DNA of 42,639 nt, taken from Nemertoderma westbladi (lineage: Eukaryota > Xenacoelomorpha > Nemertodermatida > Nemertodermatidae). A program made the translations under genes and the position numbers. A model generated the notes under the pieces. That model did not search any database. It was not told the DNA's origin and was given only the letters and a program-made list of their open reading frames with translations. Shown piece by piece: positions 20,889-32,521 of the stretch. Position 1 is the stretch's first letter; each line of letters begins with the position of its first letter. The stretch spans positions 1 through 42,639 of the forward strand of contig JAUCBJ010005499.1 in the NCBI GenBank assembly GCA_032718475.1, in the 5' to 3' direction.

Positions 20889-22287
20889 AAATACAATAAA
20901 TGTTACCGATTATAACATCGAGATTCATACTACATACTTTTTATCTATAATCAATAAACTATTTTAGATTATTATTAATAATCAACTACAATTTTAAAGC
21001 AATCTCAAAATCTCTATTTGAATTGTGTCTGTTCAACATCACCCTATCACTAATTTTTTTACAAAAATGACAACCTCAGTCACAGCATTCATTAGGGGTA
21101 TCCCATATTAACTAATTATCTTAGAGGCAGCTTCAGCTTCCACGTCACTGTTGGCTAGTCGATAATTGCAGCTTCCACGTCACTGTTGGCTAGTCGATAA
21201 TTCAATTTCTTAACATCGTGATGATTGTGTTTATTATCACCATTATCTTGTTTGCTATTCCTTGTAAATATAAACAACTCACAATTGCCTCAACTCTCTT
21301 TAACACTCTGTTTGCCGACAAAACTGCTCCTTTTACCCAATATAAGTCTACAAGAACTCAGGTTCACGAAAAAATTTTAAAATTAAAATTTATCAAAAAA
21401 TTTGAATATTTATCTATAAATATTCCTAATATTTATTACAATATTAATTGTTTTTAGTTTTTTATAAAAATAATAATTACAACCTCTCCGACACACAAGT
21501 AATTTTAATTAAGACACACTAAAATCCAAAAGCCAAACACAGTTTTTAACACTTCCATCCTAATTGGTCCAATACTTTGGGTATCTGTCGAAATATACAA
21601 TAATGAAAACTTTTAGAATATCGGAATATATGATGGAGTCATAGTTTGTTTTGAATATTTACATATTTCCAACGCTTTTTGCAACAATGTATTAATTAAT
21701 AATAGGCCTATTTAAATCGCGCCTTAATCATTAATAAAATATTGTAAAATAATTAAATTTTTTTTGCGAAATAATTTTATCACAATGGAGTGGCGAAAAA
21801 ATTTACAAGTTTTTGTGAGTAACCATAGGCAACCATCTAAAAGAAAAGTCTAAAAGGGTTAACGGTCTAATCTTAGAATCTTATAAGCCTTTTTTACATC
21901 ATTACAGCACAAGTATCTTAAACAATAATTTCGTGAGCATGAATAATGACTAATGAGTGGGCGGATGTAGTAATGAGTGGGAATCTTGTTGGAGTTGGAG
22001 TCTAATATATTTTTTACGTCTGAGTCCTCAGATTTTGTCAGGACTCCGGAATCCTGATTGAATAATTGCCTAACGTATTCCTATCGCTTCTTGGATTTTT
22101 CGGGATAATGACTTGGACAATTCGATTCGAAATAGAAAAATCTTGAAAAAGGAATGCAAATCGCCTTCTCAGCAAAGTAAACAATAATAAATTAATTTTG
22201 CATACAATAATAAATATTTTGTAATTTAATAATCTTTATAATATAATTTATAGAAAATAAATATTAATATAAATGTAGCCCAAAGGA
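20889..22287. other. Intergenic region between the channel gene and RMC1
   Basis: Convergent 3' ends of the channel (plus) and RMC1 (minus) face each other here. AATAAA at 20895-20900 and 20953-20958 could serve the channel. On the minus strand ATTAAA near 22222 could serve RMC1. A 35-bp segment with CTTCCACGTCACTGTTGGCT is tandemly duplicated at about 21131-21201. No gene is recognised in the AT-rich remainder. Confidence 0.45.
21131..21201. repeat. Two tandem copies of a ~35-bp unit
   Basis: CAGCTTCCACGTCACTGTTG followed by GCTAGTCGATAATT(G) occurs twice in direct succession with no differences. The unit contains CACGTCAC, similar to a CRE or E-box-like half site. Confidence 0.85.
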
Positions 22288-24225
22288 TTATATTAGTTTA
22301 GGAATTTCATCACCGAGGGCAGAACTGCCATAAATCGAAACAAAATATTCCACGTACTTCTCGCAATGTTCCCCGGCAATAAACCTAGGGCTGCCGCGCA
22401 ACCGGACATTCCGTTGCTCGAAGAACTTAAACACCGTGTAGAACAGAGTCTTATCCTCGGTGATGTAAGCAGCTTCTAAGAACTTCCGAGAGGATAGCGG
22501 TTCGACCCCTGCTAGAGAACGGAGAAACTTTATGGCCGTTAAAATCTGCCGCTTCGAAAGCAAAACTTCAACAATTTCATCATTAGCTGTGGTCAATCGC
22601 TTGAGCATATCGAGAGCAAGTTGATAAGCTGGGGGGTAGACGCCTTCTAGACTGAGCAGCAAACATGCCAGCTGTTTGGAATCTGTGACCACGTGGTATT
22701 GTAAGAACTGGTGCAACTGGTAGAAACAGTTGTTGTGAACCAAAGTGTTTATGGTTAGTTCGTAGATGAAGTGTTGCACGGGTATGTGGTACTCGTTTAG
22801 GGATCGAATGTACTCAGTGAGCACAGCTATCGTGTGTTTGGCGCAGGCCGTTTCGCATTCTAACAAAGGGCTGAGCACCTGAGAGTACACATCCGCCTGC
22901 CCAACTGTATTTCTAAATTTAACATGAATAGCTTCTGATGTTTTACCGACTTCGGCAGGGGAAATTCCCTCCTGGTAATGCGAGTTTATTTTATCGAATA
23001 TTCCGCCGACTACGTCTAGAGATACTGCGGTTGCCGGCATCACAGAAGACTGACAGACCGAAAGAACCGCCGGTTTGGCGTCGCTTCGCAGCAGAAGGAA
23101 GTCTATGAGGTTTGATTTAACGGGAATTAGAGTGGCTAGGGGTTCGAGTAGCAAGATTAGTCGCCACATACAACCGATTCGAGCGTCTATAACCACATCC
23201 GGTTGGAAGATGAGCCAGGTTGCCGCGTAATTCTCCGATTCGGGGGTAGCGTAGGGTCGGATTGGTAAGGGGGTCAACGCAGGGGTGTGGGTGGTAACGT
23301 AGCCGTCACTGGAGCCTCCGCTACCGACGTCAAAGAGAGCGGATACCCGGGAACCTTGGTGGTGAACTACAACGAGATTGTCGATGATGTTGATGCTGAA
23401 CTTACCGACGCTGTTCAGTTTGAGGATGTGGGTTTTACGGGCTGGACTTTCTTTTTCTACGCGGTACAAATGGATTTCGGTAGGTATTTGATTTCCAGCT
23501 ATCTTAGCCTGATGTTTCACAACCAAAATATACGCTTTGCTATAAATCTCACCAATAACACAATCCCGTTCCTGTAAACCTTGTTTCTGTGATTTGGAGG
23601 TTAACGGAAGATCTACTTCGAATTTAGGAAGTTTCACGGCGTTTTGTCCTTTAAACTGGAAAGTATGTAAGATATTGCCCTGCGGAGAAGAACTTATGAC
23701 TAACATAGAAAGGGGTTTAGAGAACAAATACCAGAGGACGTTTACATTGAATGTTTTAATGAGTTTTAGTTGCCGGCGCTCGGGTAGAACAGTGTAAAAC
23801 TCCATACCTGTATCGGTTACAAAGATTATCTCTGTGTTTGAAATCCAATTAAAACAATCGATTTTGCTGGTTTTCGATTTGCAGCACTGCGTGTACTCCT
23901 GGCCCTGCGGCACTCCGCCAGAAAAGTTAACCAGTTCCACGCTGTTTGGCGACCGCTGGAGGGCCAATACTTTTAAATCCGGAGATAATTTTATGGCGCC
24001 TAGGGAGCCTTTATCTTCCATGCGGAAGTTTATCTGATGGAAGTCTGTGGGGCCTTTCACGGTGACGCCGGTGGCCCCACCAGAGCGGACAGTAAATACG
24101 TGTTTGTTGGACTCGTCGAAGAATACTGAGTTCACCTGACTGACGGGTTGGAAACGGATGGGAGTTGGAGAAAGTTCTAAGTAATGAAGAGACAGTTTAT
24201 CTGTAGTAGAGGACATTTTGGACAT
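22288..24225 (-). CDS. RMC1: RMC1 (regulator of MON1-CCZ1, Mic1/C18orf8), single exon
   Basis: A 645-residue protein. In animals RMC1 is the third subunit of the Mon1-Ccz1 complex, the Rab7 guanine-nucleotide exchange factor on late endosomes needed for endosome maturation, autophagy and lysosomal cholesterol export. The N-terminal half is a WD40-like propeller with the conserved SVFFDESNKHVFTVRSGGAT block (about residues 32-51). The C-terminal ~180 residues are the Mic1 domain, including LHQFLQYHVV.DSKQLACLLL, LDMLKRL..ANDEIVEVLLS and FFEQRN.RLRGSPRF, followed by GEHCEKYV. The length is near the vertebrate protein's. I start at the ATG at 24225, with a second ATG at 24216. The frame stays open 40 codons further, to 24345, but that extension is hydrophobic and not family-like. 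The frame is intact and has no intron, although vertebrate RMC1 has many. It could be a retrocopy or reflect lineage intron loss. Family identity is very sure. Confidence 0.95.
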   Translation of the reverse strand: MSKMSSTTDKLSLHYLELSPTPIRFQPVSQVNSVFFDESNKHVFTVRSGGATGVTVKGPTDFHQINFRMEDKGSLGAIKLSPDLKVLALQRSPNSVELVNFSGGVPQGQEYTQCCKSKTSKIDCFNWISNTEIIFVTDTGMEFYTVLPERRQLKLIKTFNVNVLWYLFSKPLSMLVISSSPQGNILHTFQFKGQNAVKLPKFEVDLPLTSKSQKQGLQERDCVIGEIYSKAYILVVKHQAKIAGNQIPTEIHLYRVEKESPARKTHILKLNSVGKFSINIIDNLVVVHHQGSRVSALFDVGSGGSSDGYVTTHTPALTPLPIRPYATPESENYAATWLIFQPDVVIDARIGCMWRLILLLEPLATLIPVKSNLIDFLLLRSDAKPAVLSVCQSSVMPATAVSLDVVGGIFDKINSHYQEGISPAEVGKTSEAIHVKFRNTVGQADVYSQVLSPLLECETACAKHTIAVLTEYIRSLNEYHIPVQHFIYELTINTLVHNNCFYQLHQFLQYHVVTDSKQLACLLLSLEGVYPPAYQLALDMLKRLTTANDEIVEVLLSKRQILTAIKFLRSLAGVEPLSSRKFLEAAYITEDKTLFYTVFKFFEQRNVRLRGSPRFIAGEHCEKYVEYFVSIYGSSALGDEIPKLI

Positions 24226-25327
24226 ATTAAAGTGTACTAAAACTGTAATATGGGTTTGTTGTACCTTGTACGGTACCGGTAAATTTCGTAGGAGCAATCC
24301 TGCAATCGAATAGCAGAATAGGCCTATCAGTAACTGAATAAACAAATAAAATACCTCATACAGACAGTACAGACCTGACAGCCTGAGCTATGAGGCTATG
24401 ACATGTATGAAGTACAGGTAGCCTATTGTTTATCATAGACCAGTAGGCCTAGACTGCTAGACCACACAAGTATTGCAGTACCGGTACCTACTGCAGTAGG
24501 CTACGCGGTAATAAAAAAGGTGTCGTCGCGTTTCGTCAACTGTCGCGTTTCGGCAACAGTCGCGTTACGGCAAAAAAGTTGCGTTTCGGCAAAAAAAGAT
24601 GCGTTCCGGCAAAAAAGATGCGTTTCGGGGAAGTGTACAAAGCCTACTGAACTGTGCTAGAAGCTGAGAAGTGTCTTGACTCTGTGTACTGCTGTTTACT
24701 GTACTAATAACCTACTAATATCCGAATAGGCCTATATAATTATATATAGACATAATTATATATACAGACTGACCGAGAGGTCATGAAACTTACGTACAAA
24801 AATAGGAGGATAAAAAATAAATAAAATAAATATATATGAAGGCTGTTAAAGCTCTTTTAGATGTCCGTTTAAGCACCGCAATTGATCTTTGATTGATAGA
24901 ATTTGTGTGCCAAACCAGCCGCTGAAATAGTAGTGCGTGCACAGGAAAAATTTGTCGAAAAATATTTAGCTGTTAAATGATGATTCGCTACCAAAGTATT
25001 TCGGTTGTGCAGTAGGCCAACATTTAGTAGCCCTGGTTTTAATATTTTAAATAGGAGTTTAGAGCGAAATATTGATTTAATTTCTATTAACGCAGTAAAA
25101 GCACGCGTACTTAATAAACCAGTAGATCACTAGATAGGACGAAATTCCAAAGTTATAAGAATGTAATTAATTAATTGCGATTTGTCTGTTCATTCAGTTT
25201 ATCGAAGTAGTAGTAGGCCTAGTATTAAAACGTTAGTACAGGATTTTAGACTGAGGCTCATGTCATATCACATAATTTGCGAAGTGAAAGAGGGAGATGG
25301 AGAAGGACGCCCCCATCCGAGCAAGTT
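24226..25327. other. Upstream region of RMC1
   Basis: Holds a short tandem repeat (separate entry) and the likely RMC1 promoter, although no TATA box or initiator stands out. The palindrome-rich stretch TATATAATTATATATAGAC at about 24733 is AT repeat. No other gene is recognised. Confidence 0.4.
24523..24631. repeat. Short degenerate tandem repeat GCGTTTCGGCAA(n)
   Basis: About six units of 16-22 bp on the theme GTCGCGTTTCGGCAAAAAAG, with variable A-run length. They lie ~300 bp upstream of the RMC1 start codon, in a CpG-containing patch unlike its surroundings. Confidence 0.75.
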
Positions 25328-25527
25328 TGCACTTGTGATAATGTAGCTGCTCAGGATGAGAAACACGTTATTGTAGAATGCCTGCTTACTCGGGACCTAA
25401 GGATGCGGTACATCGCAATCGCACCAAACAATTTTTCTTGTATTCAATTTTAATAGTATGTGTATTGCTTTTGGTTTGATGGAGGAGGAGGATATTAATA
25501 AATAGATTCAATTCAATTCAATTCAAT
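25328..25527 (+). mobile_element. LINE 3' tail fragment
   Basis: Plus-strand frame CTCDNVAAQDEKHVIVEC (25328-25381) matches the terminal C-x-C...H...C knuckle that ends many LINE reverse transcriptases, followed by LLTRDLRMRYIAIA. About 110 bp later come GGAGGAGGATATTAATAAAT and a microsatellite tail of ATTCA repeats (25505-25527), the usual form of a LINE 3' end. This is a short 5'-truncated remnant from a family different from the one at 633-1561. Confidence 0.7.
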
Positions 25528-25961
25528 ATGTACATAACTCTTAACCTTTTTATAGTCTTCTTACTTTTTAACTTAAAAACCTTTTCTAACCTTAATTAAA
25601 ACTTTTTATCACCATCTAATTATACAATTTATATACCTCATTAATATTTAATATCTTATAACTAATAGACAAACTGTATTTATTTATATTGATCCAATAT
25701 ACTCGACGTTTTTAAAAATCTACATTTCAATAGTTTTTACTCGCAGATTTACTGTTGTTACTCAATTCAATTTTTAATTTTAATCAAATAATGAAATATA
25801 AGTTTTAAAAATTCTACCGATAATTAAATCAAGTTTTTAATATGGGGCGCCGTTCTGGTCAAATGCACATGCCATTCTCGCTGCGAGAATCTCGTTGCGA
25901 GAATACATTCTCGCAGCGAGATTGACTTCTCGCACCGAGAATGTGTTCTCGCTGCGAGAAT

Positions 25962-26297
25962 CTCGCAGCGCGATGTCATTCTCGCAGCGAGATGTCATTC
26001 TCGCAGCGAGATGTCATTCCCGCAGCGAGACGTCATTCTTGCAGCGAGATGTCATTCTCGCAGCGAGATGTCATTCTCGCAGCGAGATGTCATTCCCGCA
26101 GCGAGACGTCATTCTTGCAGCGAGATGTCATTCTCGCAGCGAGATGTCATTCTCGCAGCGAGATGTCATTCTCGCAGCGAGATGTCATTCTCGCAGCGAG
26201 ATGTCATTCTCGCAGCGAGATGTCATTCCCGCAGCGAGATGTCATTCCCACAGCGAGACGTCATTCTCGCAGCGAGATGTCATTCTCGCAACGAGAT
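25962..26297. repeat. 19-bp palindromic tandem repeat, about 17-18 units
   Basis: The unit is CTCGCAGCGAGATGTCATT. Each contains the odd palindrome TCTCGC-A-GCGAGA, so every unit could extrude a 6-bp-stem hairpin. Variants are CCCGCAGCGAGA, CTTGCAGCGAGA and GACGTCATT. Similar palindromes with other centres (CTCGCTGCGAG, CTCGTTGCGAG, CTCGCCGCGAG, CTCGTCGCGAG) stand singly at 25876-25930 and 26596-26646. Confidence 0.95.
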
Positions 26298-26386
26298 AGG
26301 ACATCGAATTAAGTTGAATAATAAAAACCCCATCGAATTTGGACCAAGTATTCCGGAGTTATAGCGGATCTAAAATAAAATTACCA

Positions 26387-26402
26387 CCCCCCCCCCCCCC
26401 CC
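26387..26402. repeat. Homopolymer run C16
   Basis: Uninterrupted C after AAATTACCA, inside the 25851-26671 element. Confidence 0.9.
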
Positions 26403-26671
26403 AAGTTTTTTTGCATTAACAATTTTTTGCCTTATTTTTGATATGGAATCGATTGGTAGTACTGGCTACGAAATTTTTTTTTAATTTTTGGTCAGAAAAA
26501 ACATGGAAAATTATCTTCTCAATTCGACCCACTACTGCATAACTAAAAAACCATTCAGGTGGTCAGAATTTCCCATGAACCTACTGTAATAGACATCTCG
26601 CCGCGAGAATAACATCTCGTCGCGAGAATGAAATCTCGCTGCGAGAATGACATGTGCATTTGAACAGAACG

Positions 26672-28142
26672 AACCTTAATTTTATTTCATGTTCAAGTTT
26701 GTCTAAATTAAGATATTCTTAAGCTCTATGCCCTACACCCATAATTTTAATTACTATACTGTAAATACACAAGTGAGAAATATTTTATAGTGTTTTAAGT
26801 TTGATTTTATGCTACCGCTACATACCATACTTTCACTTTTACTTTTACGTACACTCTTATCAACATTAATTAGTAGTGCTAGGTAGTAAGTAGTAGGTAG
26901 GTATTTAGTTTGTTTCATATTTTGAAAGTTGTTTTATATTATGTCTGCACAGGTGCAATACATGTAGACTTCTGCTTTCTTCGCCTCAATATTAAACATT
27001 AATATCCATAAATTATTTATTTACTTATAATATTTGTAATATATTTTCGAATAAATTATGTACAGTAAACCTATTAAAACCGTAACTTAGCGGTTGATAA
27101 TTTTACAGTTTTTGACTCATGTTAGTCATCGTTGTTATGGTTAAATGCGTTTGCATTACTACAGTATCTCTCCTGAGGTCGTGATTTCCAGCACCACAAG
27201 AAGGGCGACGAGGAGTTTTCGTTTCCACATAAATGATTTTAAGGGACTAGCTAAGGAGCATCTCTGCCTTCCATTCTTAAATGGTCACAAAATGAGTACC
27301 AGTTCACGTTGGCTATACCAAATATGCCCATTCTAACACCCTTGAGTAACCTGGTAAGTTTAGCAGCTCCTGTGGTAGCAGCAAATGTCTAGTTGAATTG
27401 AGACGATGTCTCTATAATAGTACAGGTAATGTTCGGTTTTCGTACCGGTAAGACACAGTAACTTCTTGGAAGCGTGCGGGAATACAAATTAGGCAGAGCG
27501 CTGCATCCGTGTAGTAGGCATTATCCAAGGATTCACACTGTAGTACAGTACATGACCTGCTGTTACAATAACCGATGCAACAATGACACATACAACACGT
27601 TCGTGGGGCGTTGCGCAGCACGCGAACTTAAGTAAGTTCGAAATAAGTTATATTTCATCTGGAGTCAAAAGTTCGAGATGTATTTGCCCGTAACTTTTAA
27701 AAATGGTAGGTCCTACCAATTATGGTATTAATTATGGTGTTACCAATACCAATTATTTAGTATGCCCATACAAAATTTGGTTGTTAATGGTTAAAATCTT
27801 CAAAAGTTACTTACGAATGAATTTTTCATTTCAGACGGACAGACAGACGGAAATGAAATTTTGTCCTATTTACTAATTATAATTGTGCACTAAGGCTCGC
27901 GCTGACTGCGTGACTCGCCCCCCGCCCCCCCCCCCCCCCCCCATAATAATTGGCTCTACTGCTGCTGCTAGGAAGAACTTCGGTGGGTTGTAGGGATGCA
28001 CTCGTGACACTGACAACATTAGGTAAAATTTACACTCTGCTCTGGGAGTGGAATTTGACGCAAAAACCATAATGAAATTACGAGCAACAGTTACACTAGG
28101 CCTGCAGTATTTTCGATAGAATATCATTCTAACTGGGGGGGA
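26672..28142. other. Non-coding region with C18 run
   Basis: No gene recognised. Contains C6-G-C18 at 27918-27942 and GACGGACAGACAGACGG at about 27835, whose inverse (CCGTCTGTCTGTC) lies at about 30173 beyond the 50-bp array. Short open frames here look random. Confidence 0.4.
27918..27942. repeat. C-rich run (C6-G-C18)
   Basis: Follows GCGTGACTCG and precedes ATAATAATTGGCTC. This right flank is weakly like the AATTATGATTGGCTC found just left of the G19 run at 11681. Confidence 0.85.
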
Positions 28143-29806
28143 AGGGACAGCGGTACACCGTTGAGTGTGACCGACACAGCTGTATACAAGCTAAGGGACA
28201 GCGGTACACCGTTGAGTGTGACCGACACAGCTGTATACAAGGAAGGGACAGCGGTACACCGTTGAGTGTGACCGACACAGCGCTGTATACAAGCTAAGGG
28301 ACAGCGGTACACCGTTGAGTGTGACCGACACAGCTGTATACAAGGAAGGGACAGCGGTACACCGTTGAGTGTGACCGACACAGCTGTATACAAGGAAGGG
28401 ACAGCGGTACACCGTTGAGTGTGACCGACACAGCAGTATACAGCGGTACACCGTTGAGTGTGACCGACACAGCTGTATACAAGGAAGGGACAGCGGTACA
28501 CCGTTGAGTGTGACCGACACAGCTGTATACAGCGGTACACCGTTGAGTGTGCCGACACAGCTGTATACAAGGAAGGGACAGCGGTACACCGTTGAGTGTG
28601 ACCGACACAGCTGTATACAGCGGTACACCGTTGAGTGTGACCGACACAGCTGTATACAAGGAAGGGACAGCGGTACACCGTTGAGTGTGACCGACACAGC
28701 TGTATACAAGGAAGGGACAGCGGTACACCGTTGAGTGTGACCGACACAGCTGTATACAAGGAAGGGACAGCGGTACACCGTTGAGTGTGACCGACACAGC
28801 TGTATACAAGGAAGGGACAGCGGTACACCGTTGAGTGTGACCGACACAGCTGTATACAAGGAAGGGACAGCGGTACACCGTTGAGTGTGACCGACACAGC
28901 TGTATACAAGGAAGGGACAGCGGTACACCGTTGAGTGTGACCGACACAGCTGTATACAAGGGAAGGGACAGCGGTACACCGTTGAGTGTGACCGACACAG
29001 CTGTATACAAGGAAGGGACAGCGGTACACCGTTGAGTGTGACCGACACAGCTGTATACAAGGAAGGGACAGCGGTACACCGTTGAGTGTGACCGACACAG
29101 CTGTATACAAGGAAGGGACAGCGGTACACCGTTGAGTGTGACCGACACAGCTGTATACAAGGAAGGGACAGCGGTACACCGTTGAGTGTGACCGACACAG
29201 CTGTATACAAGGGAAGGGACAGCGGTACACCGTTGAGTGTGACCGACACAGCTGTATACAAGGAAGGGACAGCGGTACACCGTTGAGTGTGACCGACACA
29301 GCTGTATACAAGGAAGGGACAGCGGTACACCGTTGAGTGTGACCGACACAGCTGTATACAAGGAAGGGACAGCGGTACACCGTTGAGTGTGACCGACACA
29401 GCTGTATACGAGGAAGGGACAGCGGTACACCGTTGAGTGTGACCGACACAGCTGTATACAAGGGAAGGGACAGCGGTACACCGTTGAGTGTGACCGACAC
29501 AGCTGTATACAAGGAAGGGACAGCGGTACACCGTTGAGTGTGACCGACACAGCTGTATACAAGGAAGGGACAGCGGTACACCGTTGAGTGTGACCGACAC
29601 AGCTGTATACAAGGAAGGGACAGCGGTACACCGTTGAGTGTGACCGACACAGCTGTATACAAGGAAGGGACAGCGGTACACCGTTGAGTGTGACCGACAC
29701 AGCTGTATACAAGGAAGGGACAGCGGTACACCGTTGAGTGTGACCGACACAGCTGTATACAAGGAAGGGACAGCGGTACACCGTTGAGTGTGACCGACAC
29801 AGCTGT
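28143..29806. repeat. 50-bp tandem repeat, about 33-34 units
   Basis: The unit runs GAAGGGACAGCGGTACACCG then TTGAGTGTGACCGACACAGC then TGTATACAAG. Most units are identical. Indel variants are GGGAAGGG (+1) near 28961, 29211 and 29462, CTAAGGG near 28191 and 28296, and shortened units lacking GGAAGGGA near 28438, 28532 and 28618, all towards the left half. Since 50 is not a multiple of 3 and no minus-strand frame of the unit has a stop, all three minus frames stay open for about 500 codons; this is not a gene. Confidence 0.97.
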
Positions 29807-32521
29807 ATTTGCGCTTAGTTTGCGCGGTAAATGATTTTGATTACCGTGTAGTTGTGCGGTACACTGTGCTGTTTACCACAGCCTATTGAAATAATGTTAA
29901 TAAAATGATTGTCTAGACTGTTGAATTAACTGTGGCTACCAGTTACAGCAACGGCACCGCAACGGAACTGCAAAGTGTGAACGGGATCCGGGTAGTGTGG
30001 GGCGAGCCACGAAGTGAGCGAAACCTTCGCATAGGGGTACCATTAACGAGTTGTCTATGGTCGTCGTCGTCTAATTTTTCCTTGATGAAATCCTTGATGA
30101 AATTAACCCAAACTTGGTACGTATGTAGTCCGTGAAAAGTGAAGAATGAATCTGAAGTTTGTTCAAAAATCAGACCGTCTGTCTGTCGATACCGGTAGTT
30201 TCAGACCTGTCGGCCAATCATTTACGCAAAACTAACCATTGGGTCCAAACTACTTGTCAACGTTGTAGTTTACCACTCACGCACCGGTGGGTGTGAACGG
30301 GCCTTCAAACAGTACCGTAAGGTCAATTATTTGTAAAATAATAATTAAATAATGGTTATTATTAATTAATTAATTTTTAAATTAAGATTTTAATTAATTT
30401 TAATCTAATAATAATATATTATTATTATTATAACGTTACGTAATTTACATGATTAATAACTATAACTAAATTATTGTTATACATCTCGCAAACTTTTCAA
30501 TTTATTGAACAAATGCATCGATAATAACAATGTTTTCCAATTTAATACATTTATATTAATTTATGTATGATTACAAATTTAAGCCTAATAATAATTATAC
30601 CAATTAAATAATTAATCACGCAAGTACGACATAATTCATTAATATTTAATTAAAGGCATTACTAAACACAGTTTCACAAAAATACCCACTAAACTGTTTT
30701 GCTGATAATGTTGAATAGCCTATAAAAAAAACAGACTAATGTAGATTAAATAACATCTGCAACTTTTAACAACAAAACAAACCTAGGCCTACTTTAAAAA
30801 ATGACATTAACGAAAGTTTATAAAATCACTAACTTCTACATAGTTAGAACTTTACGTAAAACTAATATTATTACGGACACTACTGTGTAAGGGTTTTACA
30901 AATATATTATAATACTGTTTAGAAATTCTAGGCAATGTCGGAATTTAAGCACTATAGCAAAATAATACATCTTGTACGTGTACAATAATTATACTTGAAA
31001 TCATGGTAAAACATACATTAATTATGTACAGCCTACATAATAATACAGCTAAAATAATATTGTTTCTAAAAAGTATAATAATTATGCATTGTAACCGGAT
31101 ATGAACCATAAACGCGCTTTAGTACAGCCGTCGTAAGTAAGTTAAGGACTAGACTGGGATCACCATGAGATATAATAGTGGAACCCTTAATAATTTATAC
31201 CCATAATGTGTAAATAAATAGCACAACAGCTGAATTATTCCGGGAAAAACTTAAAGGTAAAACAGTGAAATTATTGGAGCAAAATTTATTGATGATCTCA
31301 AGTTTTTTAATGTCGATTATGTCAGTACTTTGTATTTCTGGCAATATGCAATATCAATAATACCACAAGGCGAAGCATAGCGAATGGAGTTAAAATATTG
31401 TTGAAATATTGTCACAGATGGTAAATAAGTATTATGTTTACAATTATTTATAACATTATGACCTCAACGCGAGTCCACATGAAGTATACATATCATAATT
31501 AATTACACTACTACTACAAATATATATTACGCTAAAACTACATAAATGTATGTTTAAAACACAGACACGGACACCAATATAATAATTGTTACTATGTAAT
31601 AATACATTACACAATGTAGGCACTGTTTAAAAACTATTAAAATAAAATACAATTTACAAGAATCAGCAATATGCAGGTAGAAAAATTATTTCAAGATACA
31701 ATTTTAAGTTTAACTTCCAACAACAAAGATAACGATAAGACGATAAAATAAAACGATAAGATATAGCTGTTGAGATCCGTTTATAAGGTCTGTGATTAAT
31801 TAATTAGTTATTTAAAAAAAAATTAATTAATTGAAGATGAAGGAATAATAAGCACCACAATCTACTTTAATCAAATGCCCTCTTGTTAATATAATGGGTC
31901 TGTATTTATAGGGACCCAATGACCGTCTACCTAGCATATTCCATGGGCTGTCGGTATTTAAAGCATGATCGAACCAGAAACAAAGAATAAGAGTAAGATA
32001 ACCACCTGAGGTTTCACCTTCAAACTTCAATTAAAATTAATTTTAAAAATATAATATTACATAAGTACTCAATTATTTTACAACTAAGGTTATAAAGTAA
32101 ACAGTAAATTACATAAATATAAAATACAGTAACCACAGGCGATTACACAGTTTGTTAAAATGAAGTTATTTACAATTTACAATAAAACACAGACCCCAAT
32201 AAGTTATCGGAGATTATTGCGTTATGTTTATTTGGCACATCCAATCAAAATGTAATATATATAACGGCTGCTTCGGGATTGGTCAGCGAGGTTGCTTGGA
32301 AACAGAAAACCAATCATGCTGACAGTGTCTTCAGAAAGTTAACTTATCACAACACGAAGCAGTGCCTATCAGTCTGTAAAGGCTCTGGATTAATTCGAAA
32401 AGGCTCTGAAATATTTGATCGCAAAGGGCACTGGGATGTTTGGCAGGATATACCGTTGCTGCTATAAGGCGCTGAATGGTAAACTGCGAAATAACGTCAC
32501 AAAAATAATGAAAACACAGTT
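29807..32521. other. AT-rich non-coding region
   Basis: About 30300-32260 is extremely AT-rich (runs of TAATTAATTAATTTTTAAAT) with no recognisable gene. TTTATT on the plus strand (about 32228) gives AATAAA on the minus strand, a possible poly(A) signal for the exon at 32522-33052. A 67-codon frame at 29932-30135 has no recognisable family. Confidence 0.45.

Larger units (their letters stand above)
25851..26671. mobile_element. Inverted-repeat element carrying a palindromic 19-bp array
   Basis: The left end (from 25851) reads CGTTCTGGTCAAATGCACAT then GCCATTCTCGCTGCGAGA. The reverse complement of the right end (26671 leftwards) reads CGTTCTGTTCAAATGCACAT then GTCATTCTCGCAGCGAGA. This gives about 38 bp of terminal inverted repeat with a few mismatches. 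The interior is the 19-bp array plus ~290 bp of AT-rich DNA with a C16 run (26387-26402). There is no transposase frame. No target duplication is obvious (left flank GGGGCGC, right flank AACCTTA), so the class is undecided. Confidence 0.75.

Noticed and set aside
21852-21862. Second piggyBac-type terminus (AAAAGGGTTAA)
   Set aside because: No matching TTAACCCTTTT was found within the preceding kilobases, so a single half-site is not enough.
23287-24037. Plus-strand frames inside RMC1
   Set aside because: They are shadows on the opposite strand of a conserved, recognised coding region.
25962-26297. CRISPR-like array of palindromic repeats
   Set aside because: There are no variable spacers between repeats, the period is only 19 bp, and the context is a eukaryotic inverted-repeat element.
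28124-29800. Three overlapping ~500-codon minus-strand frames
   Set aside because: The 50-bp unit has no stops in any minus frame, so the frames are artefacts of repetition.
27835-30188. GACGGACAGACAGACGG and its inverse flanking the 50-bp array as possible element ends
   Set aside because: The similarity is limited to a simple CAGA/TCTG microsatellite word and does not extend, so it does not define an element.
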